Assembly (NCBI RefSeq): GCF_001975825.1
Contig: NZ_MTKN01000025.1
Span: 1-64,000 of the forward strand
Direction: 5' to 3'
Source of the DNA: [Flexibacter] sp. ATCC 35208
Lineage (GTDB): Bacteria; Bacteroidota; Bacteroidia; Chitinophagales; Chitinophagaceae
DNA: 64,000 nt
A program made the position numbers and the translations under genes. The notes under the pieces are model-generated. The model saw nothing but the letters and a program-made list of their open reading frames with translations, was not told where the DNA came from and ran no database searches. Below, one piece after another: positions 1 through 10,300 of the stretch (the stretch's first letter is position 1; the number at the start of each line of letters is the position of its first letter).

Positions 1-41
1 GCTTTCTTCCTACTCGATTTGATTGTATTTTTAGTTGTGTA

Positions 42-1148
42 TTACTCTCCTGACTCTAACGTAAATCCAAACGTACTACCAATTTCCGGCTTACTGCGGA
101 TGTTGATTGTTTGTCCATGGGCTTCTATAATATGCTTCACAATTGCTAATCCAAGGCCGGTACCTCCAATATCTCTTGACCGTGCTCTATCCGTACGATA
201 GAACCTTTCAAACACACGTGGTAAATGCTCTTCAGCAATCCCGATACCATCATCAGAAATCTCTACCAGCACGCGCTTATCATCCATAATGTAGATGCTT
301 GCTACCGTATGGCCATCTGTACGACCGTATTTGATTGAGTTGTCAATTAAGTTAATCAGCACCTGTCTTACTTTCTCTTTATCTGCCAATACATGTATTG
401 GTGCTTCACAGCCTTTCTTCACATTGAACTTAATTCCTTTGGTATTCGCCTTTAGTGAAAGGGTGTCGAATACATCCCTGATCAGTTCCTGTATCACAAA
501 GTTCTCTGCATTGATCGTCATCTCTCCACTTTCCAGTTTAGAGATCTCATCCAGGTCATCTATCAAGCGACAGAGGCGTTCAATATTCTTGGTAGAATTC
601 TTCAGGAACAGTTTATTCACTTTCGGATCATCCATGGCACCATCCAGCAGTGTGTGAATGTACCCCTGTACCGCGAAGATCGGTGTCTTCAGCTCATGGC
701 TCAGGTTCAACAGGAACTCTTTTCGATACGCCTCGTTTCTACGCAGGCTATCCAACTCTTCTTTCTTTTGACTGGCCCACTTCTCCACATCTTCACTCAC
801 CTCTTCAATCGTCTTTAGGGGAAGAATATTCTTGTTGAAGAACTCTTCTCTCTTAGACGCTTTGGTCTGATAAATGAATTTATAAATCAGCTTGATCTTT
901 CTGTAGATAAAGTTCTGTAAGGTATACAGATAGAGATAGTAAGACGTGAGGAAGGTGAGCACGAATGCTGTGACAATGATCTTCCAGTCACTATCAATTA
1001 ATACAGACCCCAACGTGATGACCGTTGCGAGAATCAGTGCGGTAAAACCCGCTAATTTTTGCGGGGAAAGGTTTTTGGCTTTGAACATACTCCACAATGA
1101 GTAATGATTATAATACCGGGAAATTAATCCAATTTTTTCACTTGCCAT
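42..1148 (-). CDS. Sensor histidine kinase, PhoR-like
   Basis: Membrane histidine kinase, 368 aa, that should autophosphorylate and pass phosphate to the response regulator encoded just upstream. Two hydrophobic helices lie at about residues 33-52 and 56-76 with almost nothing between them, so it has no real periplasmic sensor domain. The HisKA motif LSHELKTP puts the phosphorylated histidine at H151, followed by an HATPase_c domain with the N box (NLIDNSIKYG), DDGIGI and GGTGLGLAIV. The start is supported by a strong Shine-Dalgarno-like GGAGGA about ten bases upstream, unusual in this phylum. It lies 88 bases after the regulator gene on the same strand, so the two are probably cotranscribed. 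The stimulus cannot be told from sequence. Confidence 0.93.
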   Translation of the reverse strand: MASEKIGLISRYYNHYSLWSMFKAKNLSPQKLAGFTALILATVITLGSVLIDSDWKIIVTAFVLTFLTSYYLYLYTLQNFIYRKIKLIYKFIYQTKASKREEFFNKNILPLKTIEEVSEDVEKWASQKKEELDSLRRNEAYRKEFLLNLSHELKTPIFAVQGYIHTLLDGAMDDPKVNKLFLKNSTKNIERLCRLIDDLDEISKLESGEMTINAENFVIQELIRDVFDTLSLKANTKGIKFNVKKGCEAPIHVLADKEKVRQVLINLIDNSIKYGRTDGHTVASIYIMDDKRVLVEISDDGIGIAEEHLPRVFERFYRTDRARSRDIGGTGLGLAIVKHIIEAHGQTINIRSKPEIGSTFGFTLESGE

Positions 1149-1236
1149 ACAAAGGAATTCCTCCGGATAACTGTTGCAACCTATGATTGCATCAGCTATC
1201 CGGCCAGGTTCGGCCTGCTGCCGTTATCAACACAAT

Positions 1237-1932
1237 TTACATTTCGAACTTATAGCCAACGCCTTTTACAGTGGTAATGAGATCGATCCCAATTTTCTGG
1301 CGGATCTTACGGATATGCACATCTATGGTACGGTCGCCCACGATGACTTCTGTACCCCATACCTGATTAAGGATCTCGTTGCGAAGGAATACGCGGCCTG
1401 GTTTAGAAGCCAGCAGTTGCAGTAATTCAAATTCTTTCTTAGCCAGGATGATCTCCTGTCCTTTGTATGTCACTGTAAACTTCTCTCTGTCGATGATCAG
1501 GTCGCCCAGATGTACCTGCATTTCTTCAGTCTTGTGCAGACGGCGGAACAATGCATTGATACGGCTTACGAGCAACTTTGGCTTGATTGGTTTTGCAATA
1601 TAGTCGTCGGCACCCATGTTCAGTCCATCTACCTCCGATTTTTCATCATTGAGGGCAGTCAGAAAGAGCACCATGGTATCTTTAAATTCAGGAATTTTTC
1701 TGATCTCCCGACAAGTGTCGATACCGTTTTTATTGGGCATCATAATGTCCAGCATAATCAGGTCCGGACGGAACACTTTCGCCTTCTGAATCGCCTCGAT
1801 ACCGTCTTTGGCAGTTACTGTATCATATCCTGCAGACTTAAGATTATAACTGATAATCTCAAGGATATCGAGCTCATCATCCACCACTAAAATCTTACCT
1901 GCTACCGCTTGGTCCATCATATAGTTTGACAT
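1237..1932 (-). CDS. OmpR/PhoB-family response regulator
   Basis: DNA-binding response regulator of 231 aa: receiver domain (about 10-125) with acidic pair DD (18-19), phosphoacceptor D62 in LIMLDIMMP and the conserved K in the IAKPIKP motif, followed by a winged-helix effector domain (about 135-230; ending GVGYKFEM). The reading frame continues to a TTG at 1947, but that codon overlaps a consensus -7 promoter box, so the ATG at 1932 or the pair at 1920/1917 is the better start. It is first in a probable operon with the histidine kinase at 42-1148. PhoB/PhoP-like by architecture; regulon unknown. Confidence 0.92.
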   Translation of the reverse strand: MSNYMMDQAVAGKILVVDDELDILEIISYNLKSAGYDTVTAKDGIEAIQKAKVFRPDLIMLDIMMPNKNGIDTCREIRKIPEFKDTMVLFLTALNDEKSEVDGLNMGADDYIAKPIKPKLLVSRINALFRRLHKTEEMQVHLGDLIIDREKFTVTYKGQEIILAKKEFELLQLLASKPGRVFLRNEILNQVWGTEVIVGDRTIDVHIRKIRQKIGIDLITTVKGVGYKFEM

Positions 1933-1944
1933 TTTTAGACGGCA

Positions 1945-1952
1945 CAAAATTA
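1945..1952 (-). promoter_or_regulatory. -7 promoter box of the response regulator/kinase operon
   Basis: On the minus strand this reads TAATTTTG, an exact match to the Bacteroidota -7 consensus TAnnTTTG. It sits 12 bases upstream of the ATG at 1932, predicting a very short 5' leader. The -33 element is weak (TTTTCA about 25 bases upstream). Confidence 0.55.
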
Positions 1953-2087
1953 TATCGCCGGCCCCGCTATTAATGAAAAGTTAATATTATCTAATTGTTA
2001 ATTCGGACGTATGGCACACCCATAGCCGGTATACGGGAAAATTAAGACATATGAATTTACATCATTTTCAGGGGATTCAGATGATAG

Positions 2088-2843
2088 CTATTCTGTTTTT
2101 TTGTTATTGCCATTTATTTCCCTGTGATTACCATTCCCTTCGCCACCGAGTTTTTTGATTGCCTGCGACATTTCGGACAGCATTTCGATCTGAGTTTGTT
2201 GCATTTCCATCATATCCTGCTGCTGATGAATGATGAGGTGATCGATTTTTTCATGTAAGATCCTGACTTCCAGCTCGGACTTCAGGTTGATCATATAGTC
2301 ATTTTTTGCCCTGATCCTGTCCTTTTCTTCCGTACGGTTCTGGCTCATCATGATGACAGGGGCCTGTAAGGCTGCCAGGCAGGAGAGGATGAGGTTGAGG
2401 AGGATAAAAGGGTAGGGGTCAAAGCCTTTGTTGAAAAGCCAGAAGACGTTGAACGCCATCCAGAGGAGGATAAAGACGAGAAATGAGATGATAAAGGTCC
2501 AGCTTCCGCCGAATTCGGCAATTTTATCGGCTATCCGCTGACCGAAGGTGAGTTGTGAGCCATCACCGTCCTCCAGTTTGTCTGTAAGTGTATCATGGTC
2601 CCGAAGCTTTTCGATCACGGTTTTCTCCATTTCGGTGAGTTCTCCGATTTCCTTGGCGAAGAGGTGCTCGAAATAGTGTTGCCTGTATTTGTTGAGCTCA
2701 GAGAGCGAGATCTTTGATTTAATGCTGAGGTTGGGATGGTCCTTGCGGATCAGGTCGAGAACGGACTTACGAACATTACGGCAGTGGATCTTTTCATTGG
2801 CGGGGAATTCGTTGCCTGAAAGATCGCTGATGAAGTTTTGCAT
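2088..2843 (-). CDS. DUF1003 family membrane protein
   Basis: Membrane protein of 251 aa of the DUF1003 family, which has no established biochemical function. The N-terminal cytoplasmic part (1-110) is followed by two membrane helices at about 114-136 and 145-165; the second contains the family's ILSCLAALQAP and MSQNR signature. The tail (175-240) is hydrophilic, rich in E, Q and M, and looks like a coiled coil. It lies downstream of nothing obvious and is divergent from the secreted protein at 3059. No regulatory domain was seen. Confidence 0.85.
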   Translation of the reverse strand: MQNFISDLSGNEFPANEKIHCRNVRKSVLDLIRKDHPNLSIKSKISLSELNKYRQHYFEHLFAKEIGELTEMEKTVIEKLRDHDTLTDKLEDGDGSQLTFGQRIADKIAEFGGSWTFIISFLVFILLWMAFNVFWLFNKGFDPYPFILLNLILSCLAALQAPVIMMSQNRTEEKDRIRAKNDYMINLKSELEVRILHEKIDHLIIHQQQDMMEMQQTQIEMLSEMSQAIKKLGGEGNGNHREINGNNKKTE

Positions 2844-2911
2844 AAATAAAGCGGATTTCCGGGATGAAGGTACTAAAATTACAATAGCATCCTCCGCCGG
2901 GGGGACTTCCT

Positions 2912-2954
2912 GCCCCTGAGATACGATTGCCGGGGGCAGAAGTATCTCAGGGGC
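2912..2954. repeat. Perfect inverted repeat between divergent genes
   Basis: Arms CCCCTGAGATAC (2913-2924) and GTATCTCAGGGG (2942-2953) are perfectly complementary, extended one pair outwards, with a 17-base G-rich spacer. It sits between two divergent genes, so it is not at a 3' end, and neither side has a T-run. It could be an operator, a repeat element or a DNA hairpin. Confidence 0.7.
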
Positions 2955-3017
2955 GATTGGTGGCCCGATCCGTGGGGCGCCAATGAGCAGAACTCCCTTA
3001 TTGTAGGAAATTGGTAG

Positions 3018-3025
3018 TAAATTTG
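3018..3025 (+). promoter_or_regulatory. -7 promoter box of the secreted 733-aa protein gene
   Basis: TAAATTTG matches the TAnnTTTG consensus and lies 33 bases upstream of the ATG at 3059. No convincing -33 element at the usual distance; a TTG at 3001 is only 14 bases away. Confidence 0.5.
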
Positions 3026-3058
3026 CTATACTAGCCTTTATTAAGCATAGTTGTATTA

Positions 3059-5260
3059 ATGAAAAAAATTATAATAGTCCTGTTAATGATTGTCTTTCAG
3101 GACAGTCTGGTTCATGCACAAAGTACTCAGAAGATAGACATCCCTATCGGGCGTATCGGATTCCATGATAATATCGACAAAGAACAGGCAGCAGCACTAA
3201 AATTTGATGGCAAGGCGGACGACCTGGTAAAGGTGTCGGATGATCAAACGATCAACCTACAGGTAACCAATGCCTTGATCAGGCAGGTGGATGATATGCA
3301 AACCCAGATAGAACTGGATTCTTCACTCGATCATCGTTTGAAAATCAAGTACCTGTCAGGGCTATATGTTATGCTGCACGATTATAATATGAAACGTGCT
3401 TACCATAAAATACAGGCTGAAGAAGCTCCTGTAATGGTAGAAGCTTACAGGAATATGATGGCTGCCGATATCAAAGGGCAGAGCATCAAGCCTTACCTGC
3501 AGGACCTTTCGTTCGACGCAGGCGAGAAAATGATCGAAGTATTTAAGGATAACCCTGGTTATAAAGACGCCAGGGAAATACTCTTTGGTAAATATGCCTT
3601 CAATCATCTTGAAACTGTGATGACAGAGATTTCAGGTTACCTGGAATACCCTATCACTGACTCCGTGATTGCAGCAGTAGCACGTAAATATCCTAACCAG
3701 GTATTGACTTACGCTACTTCGTACACACCGATAGCAGCCAGCATCCGTAAGAACCCGGATCCTATTGTACAGCAGATCGTAGCCATCGGCAAAACGAGCC
3801 AGCCTACACTGATCCTGCCTTTCATCGATGAACTGATGGACGGTACCACTACCGTGGATAAACTCACGACTGTAATCAGCAACGAAGACCTTTACTTCAA
3901 ACAACTGGTGAAGAGCGCTATCGCTTTGCAACACCGCCGTAACAACGGAGAACACGTACTGGGTCTGAAAGCGATGATGGAGAACCTGCAAGCCAAGTCC
4001 CTCCGCTATATCCGCGAAGTGGATGACCTGCATGAAGAGCCTGCTAATGTACGCTTTGCTATCGTTAAGAACTTTACACCTGAAGAACTATATTACCTGA
4101 TCGTAAACGGTCAGGAAGAGTTATATACTTCCAGTTACACCAACCATAACAACGCCGGTCTGTACGACCAGATGATGGCTCGTATGAAACCGCCGCGTGG
4201 TGATAGTTTGCTGATGCTGGTAGAATTTGACCGCTTTAAGAAATTCATCGCTATGGCGGCTGGTTATAACACCCTGGATAACTTCCTGAAATCCATGGAT
4301 CCGGCAAATGCCAACTACCTGATGAAGAAATATGTGAGCAGCCTGGAGAAAACAGAAGACCTGGAAGATGCAGTAGATGTGGCTAACTCATTCGGTAGTA
4401 TCAGAGATACAAAGCTGCTGGCTTTCCTGCGGGAAGAGGTTGCTAAGAACTATGCTTACCTGTCTAAGAAAAAAGATAGAAGAGGGATGGTGATCTATGA
4501 ACTGCTGGGTAGCCTGTTCGACACTGAAACAGAGAAGACCAGTGATTCTTCCAAAGCCACTGAAATGGCGACCAAGCTGAAACTGCCTCCGATCAACTTC
4601 GTGACTTATAATAGCCTGCTCAATGACAGCGGCAGAATTATACAACAGGTATTTTTCTATGGAGATAAAGATGGTCATGACTCATATGTAAGCTTTATGG
4701 GCAACTTCCCATCAAGCGAGTGGAGAGTGACTAAGGGTAAATACTGGACAGTGATCACTTCTATCAAGGGTAAGCCAATTACTATCTATGCGAACCTGCC
4801 ACTGGAAGAGCCGGCGGATAAGGAAGCGATTGAGAAGCTGAGTGAGTTCCTGGATGAAAATGATATTCATCCGACCGTATTCATTCACCGTGGGCATAGT
4901 TATCACGTGAATACTACGCTGGATAATTTGCAGGCGACTGCGAAGATAGTGGTATTGGGATCTTGTGGTGGTTATCATAACCTGGCGATCGTGTTGGAGA
5001 AGTCACCAGAGGCGCATATTATTTCTTCCAAGCAGGTGGGTACCAGGTTTGTGAATGAGCCGATCATTCGTCAGTTGGATGAGACGCTGAGAGTAGGGAA
5101 GAATGTGGATTGGGTGGATATGTGGAGTGTGTTGACCAGGAAGTTTGCGGGGGATGCGAGGAATAAGGAGTTGTTTAGTGATTATGTGCCACCGCATAAG
5201 AATCTGGGGGCGATATTCATAAAGGCTTATAAGCAGATAATGAAAGACGAGAAATTATAA
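3059..5260 (+). CDS. Secreted protein with helical repeats and a possible clan-CD cysteine-protease-like C-terminus
   Basis: I do not recognise a named family for this 733-aa protein. It begins with a signal peptide (cleavage probably after HAQ, about residue 21). Residues about 60-530 are mostly helical and leucine/acid-rich, like a HEAT/TPR-type solenoid. The last 200 residues look alpha/beta: a hydrophobic strand TVFIHRGHSYH (H610, H613, H616) is followed 23 residues later by a second strand AKIVVLGSCGGY with C636. A hydrophobic block then GH, and a second block then SC, is the layout of the catalytic His and Cys in caspase/gingipain/CHAT (clan CD) peptidases. That assignment is inference. 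It is followed by two inverted repeats and an ABC exporter. No transmembrane segment beyond the signal peptide was seen. Confidence 0.85.
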   Translation: MKKIIIVLLMIVFQDSLVHAQSTQKIDIPIGRIGFHDNIDKEQAAALKFDGKADDLVKVSDDQTINLQVTNALIRQVDDMQTQIELDSSLDHRLKIKYLSGLYVMLHDYNMKRAYHKIQAEEAPVMVEAYRNMMAADIKGQSIKPYLQDLSFDAGEKMIEVFKDNPGYKDAREILFGKYAFNHLETVMTEISGYLEYPITDSVIAAVARKYPNQVLTYATSYTPIAASIRKNPDPIVQQIVAIGKTSQPTLILPFIDELMDGTTTVDKLTTVISNEDLYFKQLVKSAIALQHRRNNGEHVLGLKAMMENLQAKSLRYIREVDDLHEEPANVRFAIVKNFTPEELYYLIVNGQEELYTSSYTNHNNAGLYDQMMARMKPPRGDSLLMLVEFDRFKKFIAMAAGYNTLDNFLKSMDPANANYLMKKYVSSLEKTEDLEDAVDVANSFGSIRDTKLLAFLREEVAKNYAYLSKKKDRRGMVIYELLGSLFDTETEKTSDSSKATEMATKLKLPPINFVTYNSLLNDSGRIIQQVFFYGDKDGHDSYVSFMGNFPSSEWRVTKGKYWTVITSIKGKPITIYANLPLEEPADKEAIEKLSEFLDENDIHPTVFIHRGHSYHVNTTLDNLQATAKIVVLGSCGGYHNLAIVLEKSPEAHIISSKQVGTRFVNEPIIRQLDETLRVGKNVDWVDMWSVLTRKFAGDARNKELFSDYVPPHKNLGAIFIKAYKQIMKDEKL

Positions 5261-5273
5261 TTGGAAATTATAT

Positions 5274-5373
5274 GGGGCTGACTAAAAAGTAAAATGAAGG
5301 TGTTCAGAATTGCGGAAAAGCAATTTCGGCTCCATCACCTACCCGAGAGGGGGGCCCCTTTTTGGTCAGCCCC
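5274..5373. repeat. 100-base element bounded by GGGGCTGAC inverted repeats
   Basis: Left arm 5274-5289 (GGGGCTGACTAAAAAG) pairs with right arm 5358-5373 (CTTTTTGGTCAGCCCC) with one G-T wobble. The interior can form a smaller stem (ATTGC/GCAAT). The arm core is shared with the hairpins at 27881-27916 and 31688-31716. It lies just after the 3059-5260 gene and may act as a terminator or be a dispersed repeat. Confidence 0.65.
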
Positions 5374-5383
5374 CTTTTGCGGG

Positions 5384-5427
5384 GCTACCATGAACGGTTC
5401 TGCTACTGCAGAACCGTTCATGGTAGC
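5384..5427. repeat. Perfect 20-bp palindrome with 4-base loop
   Basis: Arm GCTACCATGAACGGTTCTGC (5384-5403), loop TACT, and an exact complementary arm (5408-5427). The stem is far longer than needed for termination and is followed by TTATTCCTT rather than a clean T-run. It lies 50 bases upstream of the ABC exporter start. Confidence 0.8.
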
Positions 5428-5476
5428 TTATTCCTTAAAAAAGCTGTAGGTTTGCTTACTGTAAAGCGATATTAGG

Positions 5477-7243
5477 GTGGAAAAATCAGCGGAAAAGAAG
5501 AAAGTATTCGATGTCAGCCTATTAAGGCGCATATTCAGTTTTACATTTCCTTACAGACGTTCCTTTTACATTTCAATGTTTTTGACGGTATTACTGGCAG
5601 TGATCTCGCCCATGCGACCTTACCTGATCCAGCTTACTGTCGATAAGTACATTGCCAATCAGATGATGCAAATGTTGATTACCATCTCCATCATCCAGGT
5701 TGGTTTACTGTTGCTGGAAACAGTATTTCGTTTTTACTTCTCGTACCTGACCAACTGGCTGGGACAGTCAGTAGTGAAAGATATGCGAGTAGCAGTGTAC
5801 AAAAAGATCGTTCATCTCAACCTCGCCTTCTTCGACAAGACCCCCATAGGCACGCTTACCACCCGCACCATCAACGATATCGAAGCTATTAACGACGTAT
5901 TTTCCGAAGGATTAATTTCCATCATCGCAGATATGCTCATGATCGTAGCCATCCTCGGTGTGATGTTCTACGAAGACTGGCGGCTCACGTTGATCAGCCT
6001 GTCTCCATTCCCGATCCTGATCATAGCCACTTATATCTTCAAGGAAAGCGTGAACAAGTCATTCTTCCGTGTTCGAAATGCAGTGGCGGCATTGAATGCA
6101 TTTGTGCAGGAGCACCTGACAGGGATTGTGATAGTACAGGCATTCTCCGCAGAGAAAAGAGAATTTGCCCGTTTCAAACATATCAATAAAGAACACAGGC
6201 AGGCCAACGTAGATGCGATCTTCGCTTATTCGGTCTTCTTTCCGGTAGTAGAAATTATTCTCGCCATCTCCCTTGGATTAATGGTGTGGTGGGGTGCAAA
6301 TAAGGTACTGAATTACGAAGTGACACGGGGTGTAATGATTGCATTTATTATGTACCTGAACATGCTGTTCCGTCCACTGCGTATGCTGGCAGATAAGTTC
6401 AATACTTTGCAGATGGGGATGGTGGCCAGTGAGCGTGTGTTCAAGATCATGGATAGTGACGACTATATTCCTGATACTGGACAGGAGAGTGCTGCGAAGA
6501 TGCGTGGTTCGATCACGTTTGATCATGTCTATTTTGCTTACAAGGATCAGGAATATGTATTGAAGGATATCAACTTCCACGCGGAACCGGGTGAGACCAT
6601 TGCCATTGTAGGGCATACGGGTTCAGGGAAGACGACCATTATCAGTATCCTGAATCGTTTGTACGAGATTCAGCAGGGAGTTATCCGAATAGACGGAACA
6701 GACATTACCAAGTATGGCTTGCAGTCGTTGCGCAGCAAGATTGGCGTAGTACTACAGGATGTATTTCTCTTTGCTGGTTCCATTTATGAAAACATTACAC
6801 TCCGTAACCCCGGAATTTCAAGGGAGCAGGTAGAGCAGGCGGCCCGCCTCATCGGGATGCATGAGTTCATTATGCAGTTGCCGGGAGGGTATGATTATCA
6901 GGTGATGGAAAGGGGTAGTACCCTTTCACTGGGACAACGTCAGTTGATATCATTTGTAAGGGCTTTATTATATGACCCTGCCATTCTTATACTGGATGAA
7001 GCCACATCATCGGTAGATACAGCATCTGAAATGTTGATCCAGCGGGCTATTGATAAATTGATTTCCGACCGTACCTCCATTGTGATTGCACACCGTTTGT
7101 CTACCATTAGCAAGGCAGACAAGATCATTGTGCTGGACAAGGGAGTGGTGAAGGAAATGGGTTCACATGAAGAGTTGTTGAAGCTGGAAGGGTTTTATTT
7201 TAAGCTGCATAGTATGCAGTTTAAACAGCCGGATACGATATAA
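5477..7243 (+). CDS. ABC exporter, fused permease/ATPase (MsbA/MdlB-like)
   Basis: Half-transporter of 588 aa expected to work as a homodimer or heterodimer in the inner membrane. An N-terminal six-helix ABC membrane domain (about 20-325) is fused to an ATPase domain (about 345-575) with Walker A GHTGSGKT (379-386), Q-loop VVLQD, signature LSLGQRQ (483-489), Walker B ILILDE (D507, E508) and H-loop H539. Length and order are typical of lipid or multidrug exporters; the substrate cannot be read from sequence. Translation starts at GTG (5477). No partner half-transporter lies next to it, which favours a homodimer. Confidence 0.93.
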   Translation: MEKSAEKKKVFDVSLLRRIFSFTFPYRRSFYISMFLTVLLAVISPMRPYLIQLTVDKYIANQMMQMLITISIIQVGLLLLETVFRFYFSYLTNWLGQSVVKDMRVAVYKKIVHLNLAFFDKTPIGTLTTRTINDIEAINDVFSEGLISIIADMLMIVAILGVMFYEDWRLTLISLSPFPILIIATYIFKESVNKSFFRVRNAVAALNAFVQEHLTGIVIVQAFSAEKREFARFKHINKEHRQANVDAIFAYSVFFPVVEIILAISLGLMVWWGANKVLNYEVTRGVMIAFIMYLNMLFRPLRMLADKFNTLQMGMVASERVFKIMDSDDYIPDTGQESAAKMRGSITFDHVYFAYKDQEYVLKDINFHAEPGETIAIVGHTGSGKTTIISILNRLYEIQQGVIRIDGTDITKYGLQSLRSKIGVVLQDVFLFAGSIYENITLRNPGISREQVEQAARLIGMHEFIMQLPGGYDYQVMERGSTLSLGQRQLISFVRALLYDPAILILDEATSSVDTASEMLIQRAIDKLISDRTSIVIAHRLSTISKADKIIVLDKGVVKEMGSHEELLKLEGFYFKLHSMQFKQPDTI

Positions 7244-7340
7244 GAGTATGTGTTTTGGGGCCTGGCGGCGAACCTGGAATGAATAGAATATTAACCCTTT
7301 TTTTGTTATTTTTATTAGAATAAAACTCCCCTACCTATTT

Positions 7341-10300
7341 ATGAGAAGTACGATGAGAGTGCTATTATGCTGTATTGCGTTCGTAGCGGTCACCACCCAA
7401 ACCCATGCTGGCGATTATGAAAAAGCGTGGGAGGCACTGCACAAAAACGACAAAGTACACGCTTATGAACTGTTCCGGAAAGTACTGAAGAGTGACCCGG
7501 TCCACAAACAAAACGCTATTGCCGCCCTGATTCTGCTGGAAAGCTATGATGGGCGCGGTGATACATTCCTCAACAGGTATCCTTCGCCATTTACGGTGAT
7601 CACCGACCTTAACCCGTATACCTACGCTTTATGGTTCACTGACGGTATCTTCGGCGCTTATGGCATCAAGAAGGGGAAGCAACTTGATAACCTGAACACA
7701 GTAATTACCGACAACCGCTTTAACGGTTCGCTACATGCTGCGGCTAAGTATTACAAAGGGCTCCATCACCTGATAGGCATGCAGCTAAAGGAATCCGGTA
7801 ATATGTACAGCCAGATTGGCGCCTTAGGTAACTGGCAGTTCGTTGGGTCCTTTGACAACATCAGCGGTAGTGGTTTTAACAAAGACTACGGCCCGCTGAA
7901 AGAGCCTAATACCGGAAAAGGCTTTACCTCTTACAATAACACACATATAGACTGGTTCAAACCAGCGGTGACGGACAGTGCCGGCTGGCTGTTCGTAGGC
8001 ACACTGTTCCCTGCTGCCAATTCAGTTGGGTATGCACAGACTTTTGTGAATTCGCCGGTAGATCAGGATGCGATCCTTTGCCTGGGTGGCAATGGTAGTC
8101 TGAAGGCCTGGCTGAATGATAAATTGCTGATTGCACAGGAGGATGAAATTGCTACAGAGCTGGATAAATTCAATGTACGTGTACACCTGAAGAAAGGTTA
8201 CAACCGTGTACTGGTGCAGATAGGCTTTACGAATCCCGGTTCCAACTTTATCGTTCGTCTTACAGATGATAAGTATGAAACCCTGAAAGGGCTTACCACA
8301 ACTGATAAGGTAGAAACTTACCCTGTAGATAAAACTACAGATGTACCGGAATTGCTACCACACTTTGCTGAAGCATATTTCAAAAAGCAGGTAGAGAAAT
8401 ATCCGAACGATCCTATCTATGCTATTCTGTTGGCTAAAGTATACAACCGTAACCAGCAATATGATAAAGCAAAAGATGCATTGTTTAAATTCTTTGAAAA
8501 GGATCCGCAGGACCCGCTGCTGGCTTATCAATACCTGGAATGCCTGTCATCCAAATACGACAGAACTGACATCTCTGCACTGGTAGAAATGCTGAAACAG
8601 ATAGATCCTGAAAATACGCTTGTATTGCAGGGGCATGAGTCAGAACTGGAAGATGAAAAGAAATGGAATGATGCACTGGAAGTAGTGAACAAACTGGAAG
8701 CCCGCGAAGGACAAAGTCTCTGGACGATCTCGAAGAAAATGTACCTGCATGCAAATCTGCAACACGTAGATAGCATGGTCACCATGTTGAAGAAAGCATA
8801 TGAACTGTACCCGGATGAATACGATGTGGTAAGTGGCATGTATGCATATAACCAGAAGATGGTGAGAGACCCGGCAGAAGCCATGAGAATACTGGAGAAG
8901 TACCTGGCTGGTCACAACAATACCAAAGTGCAGGAACAACTGGCAGAGGATTACTTTCAGCAGAAAGAACCTGAAAAGGGGTTGGCTGTATTACGTAATA
9001 TCATCAAGACGGCGCCGTATGAACTGTATGTGTATTCACCAATTATCACGCACTTCTTTGCAGCACAGCAATATGATTCTGCTATTCATTATCTGGAAAT
9101 AGAACATGCTATCAGCCCATACAATTCAAGTCCGCTGGGTACTATAGCTGCCTGTTATCTGCAAAAGGGAGATAAGGAAAAAGCATTGGATTATTACAAA
9201 CAGGCACTGGCCCTCTATGCAGGTGGTACGACTTACAGAGAGAAGATCCGTGAGCTGCAGAATAAGCCGGATGTATTCAGTTACTTTCCCAAAATGGATT
9301 ATTACGCAGCAATCAACAAGGACCTGAAAGCACCGCAGGATACAGCAAAGAGCTATTACTACATCTTCGATGAAGAGAATGTAGTACTCTATGCAGAAGG
9401 CGCCAGTGAACAGGTGACGAATACGGCTATCTATATCAACAAGAAAGATGCGATTGATCAGTGGAAAGAAATTTCCATTCCTTACAACAGTACTTATTCA
9501 GACCTGACCATCATCAAAGCAGAAGTGGTAAAAGCGAATGGTACCAAGATTTCTGCAGAAACCTACGACAATGATATTGTATTCACCCGTCTGGAACCAG
9601 GTGATGTGATTTACTATAATTACAAGGTGGCCAACTTTGGGATTGGTCGTTTAGGACGTGAGTACTGGGATAAGTTTTACTTCCAGGCGACAGTGCCTAC
9701 CAGGCTGGCGCGATATAGCCTGATGGTGGCTGCGCCGCTCAGCATCAACTATGTGATGAAGAATGCAGATGACGTGAAACCTGTAGAAAGTCAGCATGAA
9801 GATTTCCACATGTATACCTGGGAAATCAAGAACGTGCCTGCTTTCAAAGACGAATCTTACAGTCCTTCACTGGGTGATATTGGCAAGGTATTGCATGTAT
9901 CTACTGTAAAATCCTGGGATGTGATTGCGGAGTGGTACAGTGATGTGACCCGTCAGCAATCCAAAGAGAACTTCGATGTGCTAAAGACGTTGCAACGGAT
10001 CTTCCCGAATGGTGAAGAAAAGAAGCTGAGCAATGATGAGAAGGCAAAACGCATTTACAACTTTATCGAGCAGAATATCAGTTATAGCTCAGTGGCTTTC
10101 AGACAGGGGGCATATATCCCACAGCGGGCAAGTAAGACCCTTGCCACCCGTTTGGGAGATTGTAAAGATGTGAGCACCCTTTTTGTATCCCTGGCCCGTA
10201 AGGTAGGGCTGGATGCCAACCTGGTGCTGGTGAGTACACGTCGCAACGGTCAGCAGGGCATGGTATTACCATCTATGGAGTTCAACCACTGTATCGCCAG

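Noticed and set aside
2844..3058. Terminator between the DUF1003 gene and the 733-aa protein gene
   Set aside because: The inverted repeat lies between divergent genes and has no T-run, so it is listed as a repeat instead.
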